Part shown: positions 20,699-31,100 of the stretch, one piece after another | How the letters are laid out: each line of letters starts with the position of its first letter | How positions within the stretch are numbered: position 1 is the stretch's first letter | From: Marthasterias glacialis | Lineage: Eukaryota > Echinodermata > Asteroidea > Forcipulatida > Asteriidae | Assembly: GCA_911728455.2 (NCBI GenBank) | Contig: OU452222.1 | Span: 22,890,090-22,954,089 of the forward strand | Length of the DNA stretch: 64,000 nucleotides | Reading direction: 5' to 3' | Notes under the pieces: generated by a model | The model's input: only the letters and a program-made list of their open reading frames with translations | Database searches by the model: none | What the model was told of the DNA's origin: nothing | Translations under genes and position numbers: made by a program

Positions 20699-23376
20699 AA
20701 AAAAACTGTTGCACTTCAGTAGTGCATCTCGTGGCTATCCTAACTACTCACTTCACTTATGAAACTAGTTTTTACTGGCAAAAGAACATCCGTCCTGATT
20801 TACCGTTGAACTAAATAAACTCAAAGTTTCAGTGGTAACACCGCGTGTCGGGTTTTAAGAGAAAAACAATCAATTTAAAGGGCCAACGATTCGTTTATTT
20901 TACACTGCTATTTTATTATTATTATTTTTTTTCTTCCATGCAATCCTTGAAAATACATTTTTGAGTTCCATTTAACCTTATTTAAAATTTTCATTCTGTC
21001 ATGTACAATGATATTTTAGTGCATATTTGCTAATACAAATAATCCACAATCAAAAGCAAAAGTGTAATGCCATATCAGGCAGAAACCGCAATGTTGCAAT
21101 AGTTTATGCACGACAAGTTGTCAGACTGATTGAGGATGTTCCGTTTTCGTAAACTTCCTTTTCTATTTTTGTAGAGCTTGTTGCATCAGATCATGGCAGT
21201 AAGGCATTAAGCAAACACTTCTCACAATACTTTCAATAAGCAAATGTCGGGGTTAATAAATAATGAATTTCCGCCTAAAAACCACATTGTTTCCCTGAAA
21301 ATGACAACACGGAAACAGCGCCCTCAGTTGTCCGGGAAAGCATGGAAAACATTTTTTTAAAGAAGTGCACTTTTTAATAAAAAAAAAAAAAAAAAAAAAA
21401 GACCAAAAAGGGATGTCAAGTAGTTTTCATACACTTAATGGGATTAGAAAGTAGCACACAATGTGTTCCTAATGAATATTCACTTCAGGCTGGGGCCCCT
21501 ACGTATGTTTGGTATGCACTTGTCATTGGTTTATGCAATTGTCTTTGTAAACTAAACTCTTGTAAATAAATATTGTAATTAATGTCAGATTTTTAGGGTT
21601 GCATAACCGCTGTAAAATTTGCTGTATTTAATTAAGTTACTGTTTTTCTTAAATAATGTAATTATTTCTGAGAGGGAATCCCGCACTACGCTTGGGACCC
21701 CACTGAGTTGATTTAATATTAGCACACCGCAATATTTAGACATGTAAAATATCATGCATGCCCAATCGCTGGTCTCTTCATGCACTGTCGACGATAATGG
21801 TATGTCCGTACCCAATGACCATGTGACAACAAAGTCGTGTTATCACCATGTGTTATGGCCTGGCATTAACATTGACAGTTGGTGAGCAAAACTGCGTAAC
21901 ATTTGCATCATGCATTAAACATGCTATAAAATGTACAATTTTCTAAGAGTGACATTGTAGGTTATCAAGAAATAAAAATCAAGGTTGTAGTCTTATCCCC
22001 CGCAGTTTTAAAAGCTCTTCCCCGTTCTTAGAAGGACCCAAGTGTATTTTCATTGGAACGACCGCTTAAACTTACACACATTGGCCTCTACACGTTTGTC
22101 CACACAGTAAACCAAGGGATTCTCTTAGGTTTGTTCTCCCGTCGTTTTGACTTGTTTTGTTTTATAGAGACGTCCCCATTCGTGCCCGAAGACAAAGCCA
22201 GGACGTCCTTGCTCTGTCAACCGGGATTCCTTTTCAAGAGTTCACGGTTTCAGTGGGTAGACATCCCCATAAACCTTTTTTTTTATTTTAGATATGGTGG
22301 ACACTTATAGGAATGCACTGTTTGGTTTAGGTGTATACAGACAATTATTGCACCCAAACCATTATACAAGACTCTCGTCTTCTCGTTTTATCAGGAGTGG
22401 ACTCTAGTGTTATTGTATCGGGTCCAATATTATCTCAAAATAGCTTATGCCTTAGCCCTGGAGGCCTTTTTACTTTCGTATCACTTTCGTATGAATACTG
22501 TATCTATGTACAAAGAGGAAGCGTCCTAAATAGCACTATCCGTCACACAACAGAGGTGGATGGTTCCAATGGTGACAGATGAACACGGCATGCGCGTAAT
22601 AAATAAATGAATACTGACACCTTCCAATTTGATATTTTTGCATTAATTTATTAACCTTTTCACATGGCTATACAACGTATCTGATACGTAATCTTAAAAA
22701 AAAAAAATAAATAAATAAATAAAAAAAAATACACGACTCGAAATGTTAACTGAGGAACTTCCTTAAGCCTGTAATACTTACTGAAACTTCACTTCCTCAA
22801 ACTTGTTAACTAAAACCTGGGGTCTGTAAAACCTTATTCTCACTTTCAAAACTAAGGAAAATAAATATTGTATTACTTCACGAATTATGCAACCCTTTCC
22901 TCCTTATTCAAAGGTTATTTTTTTTAATTGCGAGTACCATGAGTTCTCTCTCTCTCTCTGGTCTTTTCAATTATAGTTCCGCATTTCAATCGGAACACTA
23001 CTTCAGAATTTCGGCATTCTCAAAAATCCTCAATTTTGAAAGACAATTACTTTTTTCTTGTCGAATTATCAAATTCTACATTCAACACCAATATTTTACA
23101 TCAGAGTGTGTCCAGAATATCAATCTATGATTAAATATTGTTGTACACTGGACATGAGTCGATACATTTTCCCTCCAGCACCATTAACGGCTTGCGTTTT
23201 TTGTTGATTTCTGTGACGAAATGTTCTCCAGTTGTAGTTAAGGGGTATATATCTGTCTCTTCAAGGTTCAAAACATCGGGTAGGGGTAGGGTGAAACTCA
23301 CAAAGAGATGTTCAGTTGATTGTTTCTCGATCTTGCCCTTATCCTGGCCTTCACACCCGGAACTATAGGTAGACTT
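20699..23376. other. Intergenic stretch without recognised genes
   Basis: AT-rich. It contains an A run near 21382-21400, simple AAAT repeats near 22695-22730 and scattered short frames (for example 22053-22310 and 22331-22582) with no domain, codon-bias or splice support. I see no RNA gene or clear mobile element. Confidence 0.4.
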
Positions 23377-23382
23377 AAAATA

Positions 23383-23717
23383 ATGAAGACTACCGTACAC
23401 GTATTTGTCACTGTAGAACCGAAGTACCGCCGCGCCCTCTACTGTTCATAATAATATAGAGTACAATGCTGTCGTGCGTGACTGCTGTCGTGTGGGACCG
23501 CTCTTATGACTGTGACCGCTATCGTACAGAGACCTGGGCGAGCTGTTTTGCAGTTTGTATTCATTTATTCACACATGAACAAGTTCAACAAGTACGTACG
23601 TATAGTCATGGACGTAATGGATGAAGTAGACTCGGTCATGGGACCAGCGCAATGACTATTTTCCTTAGGTAATCCTCATTATTACGAAGCTATATACGTG
23701 TACGGTAGTCTTCATTG
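23383..23717. repeat. Inverted pair ATGAAGACTACCGTACACGT / ACGTGTACGGTAGTCTTCAT
   Basis: A ~20-base sequence near 23383-23402 is repeated as its perfect reverse complement near 23697-23716. The interval between them overlaps the left arm of the larger inverted repeat at 23587-24034, so one insertion appears to interrupt the other. Confidence 0.6.
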
Positions 23718-24034
23718 TTACAGTTGCCATAGAGGTGGCCAATGAGACTGCTCAGACGAGTCCATTTTTAGTGAGGATGATCTTTTTCTTACAGGAATTG
23801 TAAATAAATACCATACAAAACGTTTGCAAGTTGATTTTTGTCTTTAATTACTTCATTATTATTTTATTTTAATATGTTAAACTGCTTTTAGTTATACGAA
23901 CTTTACTATTCATTTTTTTAAGATCGTCATATATCGTAATAATGAGGATTACCTAAGGAAGATAGTCATTGCGCTGATCCCATGACCGTGTCTACTTCAT
24001 CCATTACGTCCATGACTATACGTACGTACTTGTT
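23587..24034. mobile_element. Near-perfect 101-bp inverted repeat element
   Basis: Bases 23587-23687 and 23934-24034 are reverse complements over 101 positions with only about three mismatches. The outer ends read AACAAGTACGTACGTATAGT. The spacer of about 246 bases is AT-rich and non-coding. High arm identity points to a recent foldback element or recent arm homogenisation. Confidence 0.8.
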
Positions 24035-24045
24035 GAAATGAAACA

Positions 24046-24176
24046 ACACTCTAAAACTAAAGTTAGTCAAAACAACCTTTATTAGTAATTTTAAACTATT
24101 TTTGACTAATTTTAGTCAAAATGTGGTCTAAAATGACCAATTAAGGCTGTTTTGACTAAGTTAGATTTTAGAGTGT
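24046..24176. mobile_element. Small MITE, ~131 bp
   Basis: The ends ACACTCTAAAA and TTTTAGAGTGT are inverted, and TTAGTCAAAACA / TGTTTTGACTAA continue the arms inward. The centre also contains TTTTGACTAATTTTAGTCAA, a further small palindrome. No coding content. Confidence 0.75.
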
Positions 24177-24452
24177 AGGAAGATACTGAGGGACTATGAT
24201 TATTGGTTTTCTTTCGAACTCAGTACACCGTGAGGAAAATTCAACGTGAACAATCACGACAAATCAACACTGACGTGGGACAAGACAAATCAATCGATCA
24301 CGTACCACCACATACGAGTGGGTAAACTCCATTCTGTACAAATTCCATTGTTAATATTTATGATAGTATGAATATTTATAGATTTATGAAATTCAACCAA
24401 TCAGATGCTTCCGTACGATATCGGCTGAAGAGCCCATAGGCCACGTACAAAC

Positions 24453-24895
24453 GGTAGTCTGGTTCCCTGACCAAAGATTCCCTGACAACTCTCAGGTCAG
24501 GCATCATCCAAAGCTAAACATAGATTATGGACGCAATAAAAATTCTCATTACTTGTCACAAACGGTGGACGATGTCATTGGATAAAAAACGGGCTTTGTT
24601 TACTTTCAAAAAGCCCGGTATAATCAGTTTGTAAAAATGTTACAAATATATTCAAATAATTATAGTGTTGAATTTGTTGGGGGAAAAGAAAAGAAAAACG
24701 ATAATGGGACGTGTCTGCATGCTAAATGTTTTGAATGTTTATCAACAAAAGAAATGTCCGACTAACGACACTGTCTGAATGTTGACAACGAGTTTGGAGC
24801 ATTTCGGATATTTTCGGAAAAGGAGGAATTCCTCCTTTTTTGTCACGTGACATTTGGGTGATACCTGACCCTAAAATTGACTATGCCAGACTACC
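24453..24895. mobile_element. Short TIR element, ~443 bp
   Basis: The left edge GGTAGTCTGGTTCCCTGACC and the right edge, in reverse complement, GGTAGTCTGGCATAGTCAAT followed by GGGTCAGG form inverted ends. The interior is AT-rich with no long frame. The flanks do not show a clear target duplication. Confidence 0.55.
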
Positions 24896-24964
24896 ACAGC
24901 CCGAGCTTGCGAGCGAGTCTCTGGTGGTTGCCTAGGACCGTAATGACCTACATCCAAAACACGG

Positions 24965-25220
24965 CAGCGTTCGATTAGCTACCACTCGTCGGGCTACCAT
25001 GCACAAGTGTAACTCCCTGGTATACACGACCGTGTAAGCTAATCGAACGCACTCATTAGAGAGGTTGCTTGACCCCGGGAAAAGTTCATTTTGCTGCCAT
25101 GTTGGGTACAGACGGCCATGTACAAACTCAATGGCTGGCGCGTCTGCTGAATGATTTCCAGCGTCTAGTTTGTGCACGCAGCATTAGGCAAAGGTCTCGG
25201 GTGATGTCATGTGAAATTAC
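24965..25220 (-). repeat. Foldback pair plus dispersed ~170-bp repeat, copy B
   Basis: GCGTTCGATTAGCT near 24968 is mirrored by AGCTAATCGAACGC near 25037. Bases 25045-25220 are the reverse-complement copy of the 11555-11725 repeat, including the blocks TTGTGCACGCAGCATTAG and CCATGTTGGGTACA. A minus-strand frame of 81 codons across it is repeat-derived. Confidence 0.65.
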
Positions 25221-25266
25221 CCCCCCCCCCCCCCACCGCACAAACACGCACACACACACACACATG
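25217..25266. repeat. Poly-C run followed by (CA)n microsatellite
   Basis: An ~18-base C run at about 25219-25235 is followed by alternating CA at about 25243-25264. Confidence 0.9.
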
Positions 25267-25936
25267 TATGTTTATGGTGTAGACCGAGGACATCCCTTTG
25301 TTCTCATTGTTTGGACATTTTTTGTTGTTGTTTCCATTGGTTTTGTACACGAAACATACCGAGGACTGTCCTTGGTATGTTATTTCCCGGATCCCTTTTG
25401 TTGAAGTCCTCGGTTTGAGAGCCCAGACATGCCCACACAAACACACATTCGGTTCGGGACTTCAAACGGGCGGACGGACGGTTGCCTGGACGGAGGGGTG
25501 CACCCCGGTAAATGGTGACTTGAAAGCAATGCGCCGAGCCTCATTATACTTTTGTAGGCCCTCACAACTTCTGTAAATGTCGTGTTTAAGGGTTAATACT
25601 TTTAGGGATTGTTGGAATTGGTTCCAATATTGTACCTTGGGGATGTGGGCAAGCTAGGCCCTGGGAAAAAAGTCCTTTTTTTCTCACAAGCGTAGGACCC
25701 CTTTTTGAACAGTTTTTTGTCCCGCGGCACCCTTTCCCTTTTTTTGTGACGGGCTTACTTCGGGGCACCCTGGACTATGAAAGACAATTCAAGTTCTGAT
25801 GCCACTGCACATTGTGTTTTTGTTTCAAAAGACTGGAGACTTCTAACTATTATTTGTAGAATTTTGAATATTATTTTGGGTTGGTTTAATAGCAATTGTA
25901 TTTACTGGGGTGCACCCGAAGGCGCGCGAGTCGATG
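25267..25936. other. Unassigned, locally GC-richer sequence
   Basis: Overlapping short frames on both strands (for example 25298-25576 and 25586-25768) show no known domain. The stretch 25590-25770 has blocks such as CCTTGGGGATGTGGGCAAG that read like a decayed repeat. Confidence 0.3.
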
Positions 25937-26066
25937 TAGCCCCACTAGTGTGGCAAGGATTTTTGACATCGGTTGGCTAGTGTGGCAAGGATTTTTGACA
26001 TCGGTTAACCGATGTCAAAAATCCTTGCAACCGATGTCAAAAATCCTTGCCACACTAGTGGGGCTA
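25937..26066. repeat. Four-part palindrome centred at 26006/26007
   Basis: The 25-base block starting GTGGCAAGGATTTTTGACAT and ending CGGTT occurs twice directly on the left and twice inverted on the right. The centre is the perfect palindrome GACATCGGTTAACCGATGTC. The outermost blocks TAGCCCCACTAGTG and CACTAGTGGGGCTA also pair. The left arm is about 10 bases longer than the right. It can form a cruciform or hairpin of about 60 bp. Confidence 0.85.
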
Positions 26067-26727
26067 GAGTCGATGCAGCCGCAGCGAAAACGGCCATGAA
26101 AAGCAGCCGCATCGGTTTTATGTGTGGCAGGCAATCTGTCAACAGAGGGCGACATTCATGTTTTTAATGCAAAAGTGCATGTGATCTTCTCGGCTGCTCG
26201 TAAAGCCAAGAAAGTGTGGCCTGAGGTAAAACAGCTGATTTTGTCAACTTTGTTGGTTCACATTCGTCATTTTAAGTTTTTTTGTGATGTAAATGAACTA
26301 CATTAACGTCTTTGTTCCACGAAGCTCGTAAGTATCCTCCTTCTTCGTGTACATTCAACTAGTTGTAATCTGTGTCGTACCGACAGTCAGTCTAGTACTA
26401 CTAGTAGTACTACACTACAGCAGTACTAGTAGTAGCTAGTATGTCGATATCGCTCAATATCTACTATTTTTTTTTTTTTTTTATAAAAATAGGCCTATTG
26501 TGTACTACCGAAATAGAGCAAGTATGGTACTAGTACTGTCATGACTGTAGTAAATTAACTCAAAGAGTCATATTCGTTACTAATATTAATACTATAGTCA
26601 TGATAGTATTAATACAAATACAAAATACAAGTAGGAAATGGTATAAAGTAAAACTGGTTTGCGATTAGATATAAACATTTTCAGAAACAGAAACTAAATG
26701 AATTTATTAAAAAAAACAAAAAAACAT
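26067..26727. other. Unassigned intergenic sequence
   Basis: Contains CTAGTA-type short repeats near 26390-26440 and a T run near 26468-26482. No gene seen. Confidence 0.3.
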
Positions 26728-26922
26728 CTGACCTAGGACTAGGCCCAGTATCAGTAACTGGGGCGCTGTACTCCTTTTTTGAGATTTTGACTTTATCTGT
26801 TGAACTATGTAGCTAGTAGGGGGGGTAGTACTAGTAGTGCGACAGATAAAATTCAAAATCTCAACAACAAAAAAGGAGTACAGCGACCCAGTTACTCACA
26901 CTGGGTCAATCTGACCTAGCCC
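26728..26922. mobile_element. MITE, ~195 bp
   Basis: The left arm CGCTGTACTCCTTTTTTGAG then ATTTTGACTTTATCTGT is mirrored at the right by ACAGATAAAATTCAAAAT and AAAAAAGGAGTACAGCG. The outer parts AGTAACTGGG / CCCAGTTACT also pair. The arms of about 70 bp flank a short spacer with a G run. Confidence 0.75.
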
Positions 26923-27516
26923 CCATAAATAGGGCCAATTCACTTCGTATCCTTGGCCCTAGCACCAATGTAATTAAATCACTGTGTCCGCTGTGTCTTT
27001 TTCTCCCGGCCCCTTCCTAGTCATAAAAATTACCGATGGAATGCTGCTGTACTTGTACCAAGCTGTAAGTGCAGATCACCGAACTGCAAGAATTTGTCAA
27101 AAAGAATGAATCAAATTTTGTAGAAATTGAACGCTTTTTGAGAGTAACTTTTTGTAAACAACTCGACTTAATTTCAACTTGCTCTTGTACCGGCATACGC
27201 GTACATAAGTACTGTACATGTACTTACGTTCTCATAATTGGGGTTTATTATAAAGGGATCGAGCGCCAGTTCCAAATTTGGGTTCAGCCATCGCACTTTG
27301 TCAGATTCCCTTAACGACTATCCTAACGGTAAACAGGAATCAAAATTGGTGATCGAAAAAAGGTGTCGATCGGAAACGGGTGATGGCACAATAATTTTCA
27401 ACATTCCATGACCATTGTCAGATTTTTTATTTTTATTTTGTTCATGCATACGATTACGAGGCACAAAAACATTGTGCCTCATCCAGACTTCATTTTAGTC
27501 ATTTTGCCAACCAAAT
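26923..27516. other. Unassigned intergenic sequence
   Basis: No gene seen. An 81-codon plus frame at 27069-27314 has no recognisable domain. A small pair GAGGCACAAAA/CATTGTGCCTC lies near 27459-27481. Confidence 0.3.
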
Positions 27517-28035
27517 CGAGGGTTGAAGACTCGACTCAAGACAACTGAGACTGATGAGACAATTCTACTGTTCAGACAAACATGATGGCTTAGACAACTC
27601 AGCAGTTCAGACAAGACAAGTCAATGGTTGGACAAAATACTGACGATACGGAGCGTTCCACATCCCTTTTTGATAATAAGAAATCAAGTTGACGTTGAGG
27701 GGAAAAAGCTGGAAATACCTACCGTTCCTCTTCCCTTTTTGATAGAAAAAGAATCTTTTTGTTAGTTACTTTAGTCGCATTGGACCTGTGTTCATTACGT
27801 AGTGCTCCCGGCCGACAGCCATGACTTGGCGGTCTGACTGGTCGCATAAAAAACATCGCGCTGGGTCCCCTCCCCGTCCCGACGGAGTGGTATAAAATGC
27901 TTGGATTCCGGGTCAAGTGCTAGAGTCAATGTGAGTTTAACAGATCAGACCATTGAGTTGTCTGAACTGTCAAGTCCCCTAAACCGTCGGAATATACCAT
28001 GTGTATCGAGTCGAGTTGTCTCAAGTTGAGTACAA
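27517..28035. repeat. Inverted-repeat element rich in CAGACAA/TTGTCTG motifs
   Basis: The left part (27517-27640) has GACTCGACTCAAGACAACT and repeated TTCAGACAA units. The right part (27935-28035) has TTGAGTTGTCTGAACTGTC and GAGTCGAGTTGTCTCAAGTT in inverted orientation. The centre includes two CCCTTTTTGATA blocks. It lies immediately upstream of SNX16. Confidence 0.5.
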
Positions 28036-28177
28036 TGTAGGTCCACTGTCCAGTTGTCTGATATTCCATGCATTAGCCCTAACTAATTCCAGGCCTGCAT
28101 TTATACTGATTTCTTTCACATCGTATCGTTTATTCATAGTCTTCCTTTTAATTAGTTGTTAGACTGACTTTGGAAGA

Positions 28178-31100
28178 ATGGAAGACAGCTTTGATCATCA
28201 TCATCATGTCGACATGACGTCACCCATGATGGAAACAGCTCTTGAAACTCTATCACCTGCTGTTGGTCTAAACTCGACAATGAAAAGTATGTCAACTTCC
28301 TCCTCCACAAGGAGCTTAAAATCCAAGTCCTCATCTGGGGAGGAGATAGACTGTATTCCAGAGAGTAGTGCCTTGATGACCACAGGCTCAAGTACACCGC
28401 CCAGGCCTAAGAATCTTCCTTCAAAGCTACAGGGGGCTTCAGAGGGGCCTGTTGATGGTCTGAGGGATGAAGCCACTAGGCATAACAGCCTAAGGGTTGG
28501 AACGTGTGTGAATGTCACCGTAGAGGAAACGCAAGAGGAAAGACTACGAGCGCCAATAGTTGGTTATGAAATCATGGAGCAAAGAGCAAAATTCACGGTG
28601 AGTTCTTGATAAAGTCAGAGATGAGATTCTTCCGGATGTTTCTGGATTTCCGGACTTTACAAAGTTAATGTTGTTGAATTTTTTTACAAAAAAATATTTT
28701 AAATGTCATTTACATACATACATGTACTATATTTTGACTACACCAATGTGCTTGCCCCATCTACATTTAAGCACAGAATGCTGTCATTGATACAGGTTAT
28801 GGCATCGTTGGTAGCCACCCAACCCTCCACCGGTGTTTCATGGATTTTTCAATTTTATCCACACTCATCCCTTTAAAGTGGTTTCTTGATAAAGCGGTTT
28901 ACAAAGAACCTGTTAATCTTAAAGGGTCTGTATACGTTTGGTAATGACTCTGAAAATTTATGGCAATAATATCTCACTTGGTAAGAAGTACAGTAGCTTT
29001 GGATAGTATAATGCATTTTGAGAAACGTTTCACTTCGAAGTACTGCAGTTATGGAAAAATACATCACTTTTTATCCCCCAAAAATTTGAATCTGAGAAAC
29101 GTTATGGCTGTAACGCTTCTCAGAATGTGTATTCCAATGACGGATACTTCTTCTGCGCGAACACAACCGCTCCAGATATTTGGTGATATCTCAAAAACGC
29201 TGCCACCTTTTGAACTGAAATTTTCACAGGTTAGTTTTATGGCATATATCTACACTTATATAGCATTAAGGCAAATGTACGGTTCCAAAAACCAAAGGTA
29301 TACTTTGCCTTTAAATCAGTCTTTTTATAAGCTTTTCACACACTAGCATGACAAGACAATTTTCCTGGGAAATGACAAACTAACTTGTCCCACTGGCTGG
29401 TCACTAAGGTGCTTGAAGACTCAAACCAGCAGCACACAAATTTTGGTCTACCTCATATACCAAAGACTTTTCTTTGTTCGCCCTTTGTTTGGACTCACTT
29501 TTTTTTTTTTTTTTTCTTTTTTTTTGAGACATTGGTTTTGTACTTTTTCGCTCTGTCAAAACACCTGAATCCCCGTTGTTAAAATCCTCGGATTTAACAG
29601 ATAAAGACCCCCCCCAGCTCACAGGCATTTAACAGAGCTCGAATCCCCTTTAATGAAGTCCTCGGATTTAACAGATAAAGACCCCCCCCCCCCTTCAGCT
29701 CACGGGCATTTAACAGAACTATGAAACTTTAAAGTGTTGATAAAGATGGTTTTATTTTTTATTTTAAACAGGTCTTTAAGATACACGTACGGAGATCTGA
29801 CAGAGATAATTGGCTAATCTTCCGTAGGTATACAGACTTTGTGAGAGTCAATGACAAGGTAAAAATCTTTTTGTGAAATCTGACCATAAAAGGTTTTTTG
29901 AATTTCTCGCCTTTTGCGTGCAAGAATGAGTAACTGGCAACTGCAAGGTTTTACTCATGTTAGTGTTGATCACGTGCATCCTTCTGTTGTCTGACCAGTC
30001 ATTATCATCCACTATGGATTTGAATGACATGGGGGGGCACTATGCCAACCTGCAACGAGATATCATATGGTGGATGCATTTTACATAGTTCACAGTCAAC
30101 CCTCCTACTGTCTGACCATTCATCGTCTACTGGGCAATTCCACCGTGACTGACATTACGTTTTTAACTAATTGTGAATATCAAATCAGCTCTGATGTCTA
30201 AACTATTACAGCCATCCAAACCCTGTTTGGCATGGGGGACACTAGGACCTGAATACACAATACAGTTTTCAAATTTTGAAATTTCATGTTCAGCTTTTCT
30301 GAGTGTGTGGGTTGTTTACCACCGTGACTGACATTACAAAATGCGACGCAATCAAAAAATGTCAAACATGTTTTTAAAATTTCTCTTCAAGTTAAAAGTG
30401 CTACAGATCTGAATCCATATAAACATTATAGCTCATAGGGGAACTAATGCAGATTAAAAGATGGAAACAACTCTTTATGATTTTTTAAACAATTATGCAA
30501 ATTAATCTCTGTGACTGACATTACTGTGACTGACATTACGCATTAGATTCGCAACTCCTGCTCACAGTAAAAACAATTTGACACTAAAATGATAAACTTT
30601 CTGTCAACTAGAGAAGAATCAACTAATTGCTTGTGCTTTATTTAAAGGAGCAATCATAATTTTAAGATGTTTAAAGGTTGGAACATGCATTAAATGTCAT
30701 AAAATGTATAAAATACATAAATTGCATAAAATGGCAAGCGCTATAAACATAACATTTCACAAGCTACCTTTTTTGTCATTTTGAATTTGGTGAAATGAAT
30801 AAAGAACAAATGGGTGCTCCCCTTTTTCATAAAATAGTCTTTTTGAGTAAAATACCAGAAGTTCCTTTTCACATGCATGAAATAATTGAGAGTAGATAAG
30901 ACATGTAAAACTGGTATTTCACAAATATTCAAGCATTGTTGTAACTTGTCTTGGGATACATGCAGCATGACTGCTAAACATATAATTCTTAGATTTGTTT
31001 ACACATGTACTTTCCCCTCTTAGCCAATGAGCAACAGTCAACATGGTCAGGTATAACATTCTAGTCCCCCCCCCCCCCCCCATTTGCAGTGCACCAATTG

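Noticed and set aside
28960-29346. 128-codon plus frame in SNX16 intron 1
   Set aside because: It is contained almost entirely in the TTAA-flanked MITE and has no known domain.
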